From Pseudomonadota bacterium (GTDB taxonomy: Bacteria; Pseudomonadota; Gammaproteobacteria; Pseudomonadales; Pseudohongiellaceae): a DNA stretch of 36,884 nucleotides. The translations under genes were made by a program, and so were the position numbers. The stretch covers positions 1 to 36,884 of the forward strand of contig JAQBSZ010000039.1 in assembly GCA_027623555.1 (NCBI GenBank). Reading direction: 5' to 3'. This document shows positions 16,507-23,091 of this stretch, one piece after another (within the stretch, counting starts at the first letter, position 1; every line of letters begins with the position of its first letter). The notes below the pieces were generated by a model. That model searched no databases and was not told where the DNA came from. It was given only the letters and a program-made list of their open reading frames with translations.

Positions 16507-16730
16507 TTTTTGCGATGGTTAATTGGGCTGCCCTATGATCAAGGTTACATTTCCAGGCTGAGATCATGGCGGCCCCGTTAATTCAGCAACAAATCTTCTG
16601 GCAGGGGAGTGGGGTTAAATCTCTAACATGCTTCTCTATATACACCTCTATCAATGCATTGAGAGATTTTATTTTAGATTTTAAATCAATCATTCAATCA
16701 AATAAACATCATACTTTCAAAGGTTTTCAA
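16507..16730 (+). other. Non-coding gap between capsid and TerS-like genes, possible cos/pac region
   Basis: No credible gene lies here. The first half is G-rich (around 16600-16625: GGCAGGGGAGTGGGG followed by TTAAATCTCTAACA) and the second half is strongly AT-rich. In cos phages and head-bearing satellites the cleavage site often lies just before the small terminase gene, so this is a reasonable place for a packaging site. That is inference from position only. Confidence 0.35.
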
Positions 16731-17078
16731 ATGAGTCGAGGTCGAGGAGGGCGTCGTGATGGCGCAGGTCGCCCCAAAGGATCGAGGGGCCAGCGCGCCA
16801 AGCAGTCTATCCCCTTTCATCCTTCAGACACCCAATACCCCTCAGCTGAGGCGTACCTGGACTCAGTCGTCGCCGGAATAGAGCCCCCAGATCCCGCACG
16901 CATAGCCGCCGCCAAGGCCATACTCCCCTACCAGCGCGGCAAGGAAAGAGCGCCTGTAAAAAGCGCAAGTCCACGGCAGTTAGAGCTTAAAGTCAATTCT
17001 AAAAACGATGGAGACGAGCGAGCAGCATGGTTAGCCAAGAGCGCAGAAGTCCGTGCCCGACTAAAAAATCTTAGTTAG
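16731..17078 (+). CDS. Terminase small subunit-like protein
   Basis: This 115-residue protein starts at ATG 16731 (AAAGG 7 bases upstream) rather than at the long in-frame extension from 16566. The N terminus is basic and glycine-rich (SRGRGGRRDGAGRPKGSRG). It is followed by a segment (PPDPARIAAAKAILPYQRGK, about residues 62-81) like the D-R-AAKA-LPY motif of small phage terminase proteins, and a lysine/arginine-rich tail. Small terminases recognise the packaging site and direct the large terminase. An island TerS without TerL would let a satellite redirect a helper's packaging motor. The assignment is by motif and position. Confidence 0.6.
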   Translation: MSRGRGGRRDGAGRPKGSRGQRAKQSIPFHPSDTQYPSAEAYLDSVVAGIEPPDPARIAAAKAILPYQRGKERAPVKSASPRQLELKVNSKNDGDERAAWLAKSAEVRARLKNLS

Positions 17079-17092
17079 AAGAGAGCTAGCAA

Positions 17093-17308
17093 ATGAGTGA
17101 TAACAGGGTTCAGATTGCACCGATGCCTGCTGGCATCCGAAATATTCCTAAAAAATGGAGGCCGCTACACCCGCCTATTTTCCCAGACGGAGAGCCCACG
17201 GCGGAAGAAATTGAGCTAGCCCGTGCGCTATTCAAAGAACTGGATGAGGAAAGCCAAAACTGGTACGCCCGCCTTAGCACGAATTTCGACCTACCTTGCC
17301 TCTTTTAG
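17093..17308 (+). CDS. Small conserved-looking protein downstream of TerS
   Basis: This 71-residue protein is rich in proline at the N terminus. It has a helical C-terminal half (TAEEIELARALFKELDEESQ), then NWYARL. It starts 15 bp after the TerS-like gene, with GAGAG upstream, so the two are an operon. I do not recognise the family, and no catalytic motif is visible. Confidence 0.6.
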   Translation: MSDNRVQIAPMPAGIRNIPKKWRPLHPPIFPDGEPTAEEIELARALFKELDEESQNWYARLSTNFDLPCLF

Positions 17309-17413
17309 TTCTTTTTAAACTCTTGCTATTGGACTAGTATCAGCTGGAAACTACGAATTTAGTGGGAGGATACCGGGACCCCCTCGGTATATCAATGTTA
17401 GGGCTACAAAGTT

Positions 17414-17623
17414 ATGGCCGACGAAAACCTACTTTCTGATATCCACCGTCTGCACACGGAAGGCCAGGAGCGGTATGTCTATTTCTTGTTGGCATCAACC
17501 GGTGCAGCGATCGGATATGGGTTGCAGCAACTGGATGGAGTTGCGCTGTCTTTGTGGTCGGCCCCTGCTTTGCAGCCTTTGGCAGCCGGTTACGCAGGCG
17601 TTACCTGCACTGAGGAGATCTAG
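17414..17623 (+). pseudogene. Membrane-protein N terminus, probably cut by cassette insertion
   Basis: The 69-residue ORF begins with a soluble helix (MADENLLSDIHRLHTEGQER) then one membrane segment (YVYFLLASTGAAIGYGLQQL). It ends a few residues past the point where the integron cassette array starts (17600/17601). Proteins with this N terminus usually continue with a second membrane segment, which is missing here. The last ten codons are read from cassette sequence and the stop overlaps the next start (TAGTG). It is either a truncated gene or a very small membrane protein. Confidence 0.5.
17600..17606 (+). other. 5' boundary of the first gene cassette (G|TTACCT)
   Basis: GTTACCT is the exact reverse complement of AGGTAAC, the inverse core of the attC site that closes this cassette (18112-18118). 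In integrons the first six bases of a cassette come from its own attC and pair with that inverse core, so the crossover should lie at 17600/17601. No attC or attI is recognisable immediately upstream, suggesting insertion at a secondary site. Confidence 0.7.
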
Positions 17624-18117
17624 TGCCACTATCGAGCACACAAATCGGAGCTTTAGCTGAAAACTTGGTCGCTAACGAATTGATGATCGGATCGGAAGGA
17701 AGATTATCCGCATTTCAGCCAATAGCAGATGACGACGGAATAGACGTACTAATCTATGACAAGATTACTGGGAATGCATGCCCTATACAGATCAAAGCTC
17801 GGACAAACACTTTAAAAAAACGCGCTTCGCAAGAAAGAGGAAATGTCGTTCATTTTGAAGTTCGAAAAGCCACATTTATTGAAGATCGAAATACTGTATT
17901 ACTCTGCGCACTTCTAAGTCCAGACCTACGACATACGGAAAGGGTCTGGTTAATCCCCTACTCGGCTATGGTCGATCTAACGATGGATACCGGATCAAAA
18001 TACATTATCAGGGCTAACAAGCTTTTGAACACTTCTGACAAATACAAGCCTTACCAATGCAAAGACATGGAAGAAGTAGCAAGCAGAATTATAGGTATTT
18101 GCAATGTTGGCAGGTAA
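17623..18117 (+). CDS. PD-(D/E)XK nuclease-like protein in an integron cassette
   Basis: This 164-residue protein begins at GTG with a strong Shine-Dalgarno (GAGGAG, 5-base gap). The N-terminal helix LGALAEN-type segment (IGALAENLVANELM, E13) is followed by DDDGIDVLIY (D41) and CPIQIKAR (Q56-x-K58). This is the E...D...(D/E/Q)xK pattern of the PD-(D/E)XK nuclease fold, similar to DUF4365-type proteins. The variant Q in the third position occurs in active relatives. It would act on nucleic acid, possibly in defence against phage or foreign DNA, but a single-domain protein could also work with a host partner. The stop codon lies within the attC site that closes the cassette. Confidence 0.7.
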   Translation: MPLSSTQIGALAENLVANELMIGSEGRLSAFQPIADDDGIDVLIYDKITGNACPIQIKARTNTLKKRASQERGNVVHFEVRKATFIEDRNTVLLCALLSPDLRHTERVWLIPYSAMVDLTMDTGSKYIIRANKLLNTSDKYKPYQCKDMEEVASRIIGICNVGR

Positions 18118-18173
18118 CAATCAGTTCAATATAGGACTCGGCTGACGCCGAGCCCATTACAAGGGCGTTACGC
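18112..18173 (+). other. attC site 1 (integron recombination site)
   Basis: This 62-bp element has inverse core AGGTAAC (18112-18118), then AATCAGTTCAA, a central stem CTCGGC-TGAC-GCCGAG (18137-18152) flanked by GG and CC with an unpaired A, then CATTACAAGGGC and core GTTACGC (18167-18173). The layout and several boxes match classic cassette attC sites such as that of aadA. The extrahelical base in the stem is a hallmark of single-stranded attC recognition. It closes the nuclease cassette (17601-18167). Confidence 0.88.
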
Positions 18174-18195
18174 GATCAGGAGACAATGATAGCCA

Positions 18196-18969
18196 ATGGG
18201 ATACTACATTATTACAGCAGCTTCTTGCTTCGTTTTTGGTTGTTATGCTGCTTATCTCTTTTTCCTATCTGTCGAAAAGTCTAAATTTGAAAGCGAGGTG
18301 ACGAGACTTTCAAATTTAGATAAAGACGCTGAATTCAATTTCCACCCTGGGATAATGTACGACCGAATTTCAAAGGGTCGTACTAAGGAATACCCATATT
18401 TATCTGCTATCGACAAATTGTATATTTCAAAAGTAGATAGTCATCTTGAAATGTATGGCGCATGGACCCGGACAGAGGGAATTGAGATAGACCCCAACCC
18501 ACTGTACATACCGCTTGAAGGTATTGATGCAGGCGAGTTGGCTAAAATGGGTTCATATCTGGTTGACTTGGCACATAGCATTGATCCTGATTTAATCGGT
18601 GAGTTTACTGAAGATACAGAATGTAAGCCTGAAAATACTATCGTCCAAGATTTAACAGAGGAACAGATCAATATAGAGGCTCAATTATTCCAGAGAGTAG
18701 TAATCATTTGCCAATCTTTGAAATGTTTAACAGATGATATTGATGACGAGTACACGACAAACAGAATTATTGAGCGTATAGAACAAGCCAAGGAACATTT
18801 GAATGATATTTCTGATGAGTTCTATTTCGGTGCAGCGACTCATCAAATAGTCAATATTCTATACAAGGCAAAAATGTTCGATGAAGCTCAGGAGCTTTTT
18901 GATAAGGTGTCGGACGATTTTATACGTGAGGGAATAATGAAAGATAACCCCAATCTGGCCACCTCATAA
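18196..18969 (+). CDS. Membrane-anchored cassette protein of unknown function
   Basis: This 257-residue protein has one N-terminal membrane segment (about residues 4-24). The rest is a mainly helical, acidic soluble domain without cysteine or catalytic motifs that I recognise. The C-terminal part (about 205-245) looks like TPR-type helices (VNILYKAKMFDEAQELFDKV). It occupies a complete cassette (18168-19029) between two attC sites. AGGAGA lies 12 bases before the ATG. Base composition is clearly more AT-rich than the chromosome, consistent with transfer. No function is assigned. Confidence 0.8.
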   Translation: MGYYIITAASCFVFGCYAAYLFFLSVEKSKFESEVTRLSNLDKDAEFNFHPGIMYDRISKGRTKEYPYLSAIDKLYISKVDSHLEMYGAWTRTEGIEIDPNPLYIPLEGIDAGELAKMGSYLVDLAHSIDPDLIGEFTEDTECKPENTIVQDLTEEQINIEAQLFQRVVIICQSLKCLTDDIDDEYTTNRIIERIEQAKEHLNDISDEFYFGAATHQIVNILYKAKMFDEAQELFDKVSDDFIREGIMKDNPNLATS

Positions 18970-19035
18970 CAAATTGCCGCACTCGGAAAAATTACTCGCT
19001 GTGCTCCTAATTTTCCGGTGAGCAAGGCGTTATGC
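18964..19035 (+). other. attC site 2 (integron recombination site)
   Basis: This 72-bp element has inverse core TCATAAC (18964-18970), left arm TTGCCGCACTCGGAAAAATTA, right arm TAATTTTCCGGTGAGCAA and core GTTATGC (19029-19035). The arms form a long imperfect stem around the loop CTCGCTGTGCTCC. The core pair is complementary at 6 of 7 positions. It overlaps the stop of the membrane-anchored cassette gene and opens the third cassette. Confidence 0.88.
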
Positions 19036-19044
19036 TCTTTATAG

Positions 19045-20088
19045 ATGAAATCACAAATGATAAAACGAGATATAATTTTTACATACAATAAAGACCTTTA
19101 TATGGAGTGCCCGCCTTTCTTCAAAATATATAGGTGCCCTGACGAGTTTCCTCATCCACCAATGCTTATTGGACACCATCCATTTTTTATTGAATATGAA
19201 GTAGATGAAGTAAAGAACAATAAGGGTTTGGCTGGTGGCGTTCGACAAATCAAAAAGGACAACAAATATTCTGAATTTGAAGAAAAAGAAATATCGGGTT
19301 CGCTTTTACAATTAGAGCACAACTCTCGTATCAAAAATGAATTTCTTACTTTGGTAAATTCATTAACGGACAATTATTTGTTTACGTATGGTTCGCAGGT
19401 AAAGCAAGGTTGGTCAATCGCTCTAGATAAGAAAGATAAGGAAAATAGGCTTTCCTATTCCCAAACTGGGTACATAAGCCCTAGTTTTGTCACTGAAATA
19501 GACAAAATATCATTTAAAGGCACTCACAAAATACATGATTTATTACTTCAAATTTTTGATGATAAAGGAAATATTATAAGGTCAATTGGAGTGACTGATC
19601 TAATTGAAATTTATCGTTCAATTAGAAACATTAGCCTTAAAAAATCTTTTTATAATGCCTGCATTGTGTTTAATAGAGCTCAATATTTGTCAGCATATGA
19701 ATACAGCGCTTCTTATATCTTCATGGTCTCAGCGGTGGAAGCATTAATAGAAATAGAAAACCAAACAATTAAAGTCGAATCTTGCTCAGCTTGTGGCCAG
19801 CCTAAATATAAGGTAAATCGGAAGTTTAAAGATTTTATTGATAAATATGGGTTCAAGGTTAGCGATAAGATCAAATCGGATTTTTACAGTTTAAGATCTA
19901 AGATTTCTCATGCTGGGCAATTACTTGAAGGCAGCTACGATTCAACGTTTCTTATTCAAGGGCAAGAAGATTTGGATAGTGAGTATATTAGATCCGAACA
20001 ACGACAAACATATGAAAATTTTAAGATACTTACACGAGTTTGTTTTTTAAAGTTTTTATTAAGTTTAGAGGCAGGCAGTGGAAGTTAA
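19045..20088 (+). CDS. HEPN-motif protein (Apea-like), third cassette gene
   Basis: This 347-residue AT-rich gene starts 10 bp after the attC core. The C-terminal domain (about 225-340) has SAVEALIEIENQ, a CSACGQPKY zinc-like pair of cysteines and YSLRSKISHAG. The last holds the R-x4-H motif (R284, H289) of HEPN ribonucleases, and the arrangement resembles Apea-like HEPN proteins. The N-terminal 200 residues are a beta-rich domain I do not recognise. HEPN proteins often act as toxins or abortive-infection RNases, so a defence role is plausible but inferred. No closing attC follows: the stop overlaps the convergent next gene by 4 bp. Confidence 0.7.
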   Translation: MKSQMIKRDIIFTYNKDLYMECPPFFKIYRCPDEFPHPPMLIGHHPFFIEYEVDEVKNNKGLAGGVRQIKKDNKYSEFEEKEISGSLLQLEHNSRIKNEFLTLVNSLTDNYLFTYGSQVKQGWSIALDKKDKENRLSYSQTGYISPSFVTEIDKISFKGTHKIHDLLLQIFDDKGNIIRSIGVTDLIEIYRSIRNISLKKSFYNACIVFNRAQYLSAYEYSASYIFMVSAVEALIEIENQTIKVESCSACGQPKYKVNRKFKDFIDKYGFKVSDKIKSDFYSLRSKISHAGQLLEGSYDSTFLIQGQEDLDSEYIRSEQRQTYENFKILTRVCFLKFLLSLEAGSGS

Positions 20089-20390
20089 TGTATGGGTGTT
20101 TTGGAGCCAGAACATAGCGCCCTCACCTTTAGCGCTTCCAATTCAAACCTGTAAATAGTGTTGGAGATTTCACTCTTGACTGACAAGTGCTCGGGCCAAG
20201 GCGCTTTTTCAAATAAACTCAGACACAGATACAAGCCCATAACTGCAAATCGGTAAGTAGACAGGCATCGCATGGGTTTTCCTAAATCACCCTCTTGTGT
20301 GTCGTCGATCAACAGAGAGAGGGCGGTAACAAATGAAAGTTCGAGAGATATTTCATTCAACAGAGGTCGAATTTCAGTGAGTGCACTCAT
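20085..20390 (-). CDS. Island-end helical protein of unknown function
   Basis: This 101-residue leftward gene has GGGAG 7-8 bases before its ATG (20390). It is mostly helical, with a hydrophobic core segment (YRFAVMGLYLCLSLFE). It ends tail-to-tail with the HEPN gene (4-bp overlap). Small leftward genes near the far end are common in tRNA-integrated islands. I do not recognise a family. It is the last island gene before the 21-bp repeat. Confidence 0.65.
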   Translation of the reverse strand: MSALTEIRPLLNEISLELSFVTALSLLIDDTQEGDLGKPMRCLSTYRFAVMGLYLCLSLFEKAPWPEHLSVKSEISNTIYRFELEALKVRALCSGSKTPIH

Positions 20391-20451
20391 GATTTTGCTC
20401 CCAATAATTAAATTGCCCTCGCAAGGAGGGAGAAAAGGAGCGCTTCAAAAA

Positions 20452-20472
20452 TGTTGGGAAAAGTGATGGGAA
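20452..20472. repeat. Island-flanking 21-bp direct repeat, distal side
   Basis: It matches 11527-11547 in 20 of 21 bases and is in the same orientation. It defines a probable island of about 9 kb. I found no second copy of the tRNA-Ser 3' end nearby, so the exact distal junction is not seen and may have been lost with the adjoining IS remnant. Confidence 0.6.
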
Positions 20473-20510
20473 GCAAATTAAAAGGCTTGTAACTAATTGA
20501 TATATAACAA

Positions 20511-20663
20511 TTATGGGCAGACTCCCTCACTGCTATACGATTTACACCGATAGTACCGTTTCGTTGTTCTGTGGATCGACACCACCGCACAGGCCCGCCT
20601 CTCACTAACCTGGTAACAACCCTGCAAATACCGGGCAGCCTGTTGCTTCTCGGCCAGGGTTAC
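20511..20663 (-). pseudogene. Truncated IS3 transposase OrfB
   Basis: The frame overlapping the orfA 3' end encodes LAEKQQAARYLQGCYQVSER then RRACAVVSIHRTTKRYYRCK, which is the HTH_21-type N terminus of IS3 OrfB. It then runs into unrelated codons and stops. The DDE catalytic domain is absent. Confidence 0.85.
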
Positions 20664-20923
20664 CACTTTTTTGAGTTAATATCCCTTAGCATTCGATTAT
20701 CCAGGGTTAACTCCGCAACGACCTTTTTCAACTCCTCGTTCTCCTGGTGCAAAGCTTTGAGCTTCTTAACATCAGCCACCTCCATGCCATCGAACTGTTT
20801 GCGCCAGCGATAAAACGTTTGCTCCGTAACATTGTGTTTGCGACAAATATCGCGAACGCTACCTCCAGACTCAGCTTCTTGTAGCACTATCACTATCTGC
20901 TCATCAGTAAATCGCTTCTTCAT
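20660..20923 (-). CDS. IS3-family transposase OrfA
   Basis: This 87-residue protein carries the OrfA helix-turn-helix (KKRFTDEQIVIVLQEAESG, then SVRDICRKHNVTEQTFYRWR) and a leucine-zipper-like tail (ENEELKKVVAELTLDNRML). In IS3 elements OrfA binds the ends and is fused to OrfB by frameshifting to form the transposase. Here orfB is truncated, so no active transposase is expected. OrfA alone could still repress or bind ends. Confidence 0.9.
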   Translation of the reverse strand: MKKRFTDEQIVIVLQEAESGGSVRDICRKHNVTEQTFYRWRKQFDGMEVADVKKLKALHQENEELKKVVAELTLDNRMLRDINSKKW

Positions 20924-20967
20924 GGATTTCTCCTAATGGGCGAAACCCTAACATTGTAAATGGTCCA

Positions 20968-21153
20968 ATTATGAAGGGGCTATCCACCTGTATTCACTCT
21001 GAAGATGATGATGTGGCTCCAATCAGTGCAGTTGAGGATTTGGTGAGTAAATTTGGCTGGGGACTAGTTAGGGTTAATGGAACGCGCCACCATCCCTGGT
21101 TGCATGAACCAGCCAAATGCTGGTCAATATTTTGTTCACCTCCTGGCATATGA
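20968..21153 (+). pseudogene. 3' fragment of an alpha/beta-hydrolase gene
   Basis: The frame reads IHSEDDDVAPISAVEDLVSK and later GTRHHPWLHEPAKCW. This matches the end of alpha/beta-hydrolases: the acid-residue loop (xHGEDDxVVP) and the C-terminal histidine loop. The nucleophile half is missing because the IS remnant abuts the fragment at 20967. Its end runs close to or into the next gene's start. Confidence 0.65.
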
Positions 21154-22034
21154 CAACTCACTTGATGGCGATATCGGTGATGTTCCTGTGGGCATTATGC
21201 TTCCCACTTATTTCACTCGGTCTGGACTATGCGCCACCATTGCTGTTCGCATTTTTGCGAGCACTGATTGCTGGACTTTCACTGTTGCTAATTGCGAAAT
21301 TGTCAGGCCGCCCTGCAATAAAAGGAAAGCGGAATTGGTCTGCCGTAGTTGTCATCGGCTTCACTGCAACCTCTATTGGATTCTGGGGCATGTTTTATGC
21401 CGGCGGTATTCTAGCACCTGGGATAGCAACAGTACTGACGAACACACAGCCGTTTATTGCGCTGGTACTCGGCTGGTTTGTGCTTAAGGAAACATTGAAT
21501 TCTTCGAGTCTTCTGGGATTCAGTCTTGGGTTTTTCGGCGTCATACTGATCAGTGCTGATTCGATTAGTTAGAAGAGTGGAAATTCGGTTAGCGGAATAA
21601 GTTTTGTCCTTATCGGTGCAGCGGGGCTCGCTGTCAGTAATGTTGTATTAAAGCGAATAGTGGAGCAGGTAGACGATTTGTATGCAATGGGATGGCAGCT
21701 TTTCATCGGTTCGATTCCGTTAGGAGTGACGAGCCTGGCAACTGAAAATATAGAAGAAATACAATTCGTTATCGAATTTTATTTCAGTCTTCTAGTTCTG
21801 AGCCTGATTGGAACCGCTCTGCCTTTTGTTATCTGGTTCAAGTTACTCGAACGGGTGCAACTCTACAAAGCGAACGCGTACTCATTTGTGATCCCAATTA
21901 TCGGTTTGATTCTCGGCTACCTGTTTTTCAGTGAGTCACTTAGCCCTGCACAGTTACTGGGAGTCTCTGTCATAATTCTAGGAGTCGCTGTAGTAAATTC
22001 GTCAAATTTTCGGAAAGTACACATTGAGAACTAA
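21150..22034 (+). pseudogene. EamA/DMT-family permease broken by one in-frame TAG
   Basis: The two halves form a normal ten-segment drug/metabolite transporter of about 295 residues. Half 1 runs from MTTHLMAISVMFLWALCFPL to FFGVILISADSIS. TAG at 21570-21572 stops translation, and the same frame then continues KSGNSVSGISFVLIGAAG to the end at 22034. No frameshift is present; one base change from CAG or a similar codon would explain it. Each half keeps EamA features such as LGWFVLKETLNSSSLLG and LGYLFFSESLSPAQLLG. The first half alone would have about five membrane segments. The start at 21150 has no clear Shine-Dalgarno. Confidence 0.85.
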
Positions 22035-22790
22035 ATGAATTACAAAGAACAATTGCGATCACTTCAGATTGAGCTTACCAAGCTGAAGAAGCATATAATT
22101 GCCTATCCACAAAGTATCCTGGTTATCTTTCAAGGGCGAGATGCAAGTAGAAAGGATGGTGTGATCAAAAGAATTAGGCAGCATCTAAGTCCAAGAGAAA
22201 CCCGAGTGGTTGCGCTTGGAAAGCCTTCTCAAAGGGAATCGGATTCATGGTATTTTCAGCGATATGTGGCTCAACTTCCTGCCAATGCTGAAATGGCGCT
22301 TTTTAACAGGAGTTGGTATAACCGGGCTGGAGTTGATTGGGTGATGGGGTATTGTACCGACGAGGAATACGAATTATTTTTGGAGAGCGTGAATGACTTT
22401 GAATCATTGTTGATCCGGTCTGGAACAAATCTGCTTAAATACTAACTGGATTTAAGTATTGAAGAACAGGAACGCAGACTACAAAGTCATCGAGAAGATC
22501 CATTAGCACAATGGAAGATAAGCCCAGTTGATGAGTCGGCTTTGGAGAATTGGGACAAATACATACAAGCCAGGGATGAAATGTTCAGGTGTACGCATAC
22601 TGAAGAATCACCCTGGATTGTTGTAAATGCTAATAATAAGAAAACAGCTCGTCTGAATATCATTAGAGACGTTCTGAGAAGGGTGGAGTGCCCGGAAAGA
22701 GACAAGCACTTGAAGCTGCCAGACCCAGCCATTGTTTTTCAGTTTAAGGCAGAGATTTCGCTAGGGAGCCTCAACCTAAAAAATGAGTAA
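22035..22790 (+). pseudogene. ppk2: Polyphosphate kinase 2 broken by one in-frame TAA
   Basis: PPK2 makes nucleoside phosphates from polyphosphate or the reverse. The frame keeps VIFQGRDASRKDGVIKRI, LSPRETRVVALGKPS, SWYFQRYVAQLP, FNRSWYNRAGVDWVMGYCT and, after the stop, QWKISPVDESALENWDKYI and ARDEMF. TAA at 22443-22445 sits where the family has the Trp of LLKYWLDIS. The Walker A loop is also altered: SRK where GK-type glycine is usual (GRDAxGKxG). The start directly follows the DMT-permease stop. Two independent lesions say this gene is decaying. Confidence 0.88.
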
Positions 22791-22936
22791 ACTTGGAGCT
22801 AGCTTATCAACAGCTGCAGGAGACTGCCCATGATAGATTCCCTATTTTATCCCTGTTAATTTTTTCGGAATATCAGCCTTTTATATCTAACTGAAAGGTC
22901 TATATAGAGAAATTAGAGTGAAAATTGCAAATGTAG

Positions 22937-22998
22937 GCGAAACACCCCGAATTTGCCTGCATTTATGCCTCTCTCAGGGAATTCGGAGAGTGTTTCGC
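22937..22998. other. Large stem-loop, possible RNA element
   Basis: GCGAAACAC (22937-22945) pairs with GTGTTTCGC (22990-22998). The pairing continues inward through CCC/GGAG and GAATT/AATTC with small bulges, enclosing a loop of about 26 bases. It lies in the 300-bp gap after ppk2 and 28 bp before a good terminator. It may be part of a small RNA, an attenuator-like 3' region or a mobile-element end. No gene is seen in the gap. Confidence 0.55.
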
Positions 22999-23026
22999 TA
23001 ATGACTTCACCCACCGCCATGCGTAC

Positions 23027-23051
23027 AAACCCAGTCTACGCTGGGTTTTTT
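23027..23051 (+). terminator. Strong rho-independent terminator
   Basis: AAACCCAG pairs with CTGGGTTT around TCTACG and is followed by a T run (TTTTTT to 23051). It terminates rightward transcription arriving from the ppk2 side. Confidence 0.85.
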
Positions 23052-23091
23052 ATGGCTAACAGAGAGGGTCTGATAGCAGAGATCGCTCTAC

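Larger units (their letters stand above)
20511..20967 (-). mobile_element. IS3-family insertion sequence remnant
   Basis: The intact end is at 20967: read leftward it begins TGGACCATTTACAATG, the type of terminal repeat seen in IS3 elements. It contains a complete orfA and only the first about 45 codons of orfB. The rest of orfB and the other terminal repeat are gone, so the element cannot move by itself. It cuts the hydrolase fragment to its right. Confidence 0.85.

Noticed and set aside
19045..20100. Third attC after the HEPN gene
   Set aside because: No complementary core pair or imperfect stem is present after 20088; the convergent gene begins at once.
20391..20660. Second copy of the tRNA-Ser 3' end as attR
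   Set aside because: I searched the sequence for TTCGAATCCCTC and the CTCTCCGCCA end around the island border and found only short chance matches such as ACTCCCTCACTGC at 20521.
21570..22445. Stop-codon readthrough or recoding in the permease and PPK2 genes
   Set aside because: Both TAG and TAA are involved, other genes in the window use all three stops normally, and PPK2 has a further damaged motif. Pseudogenes are simpler.
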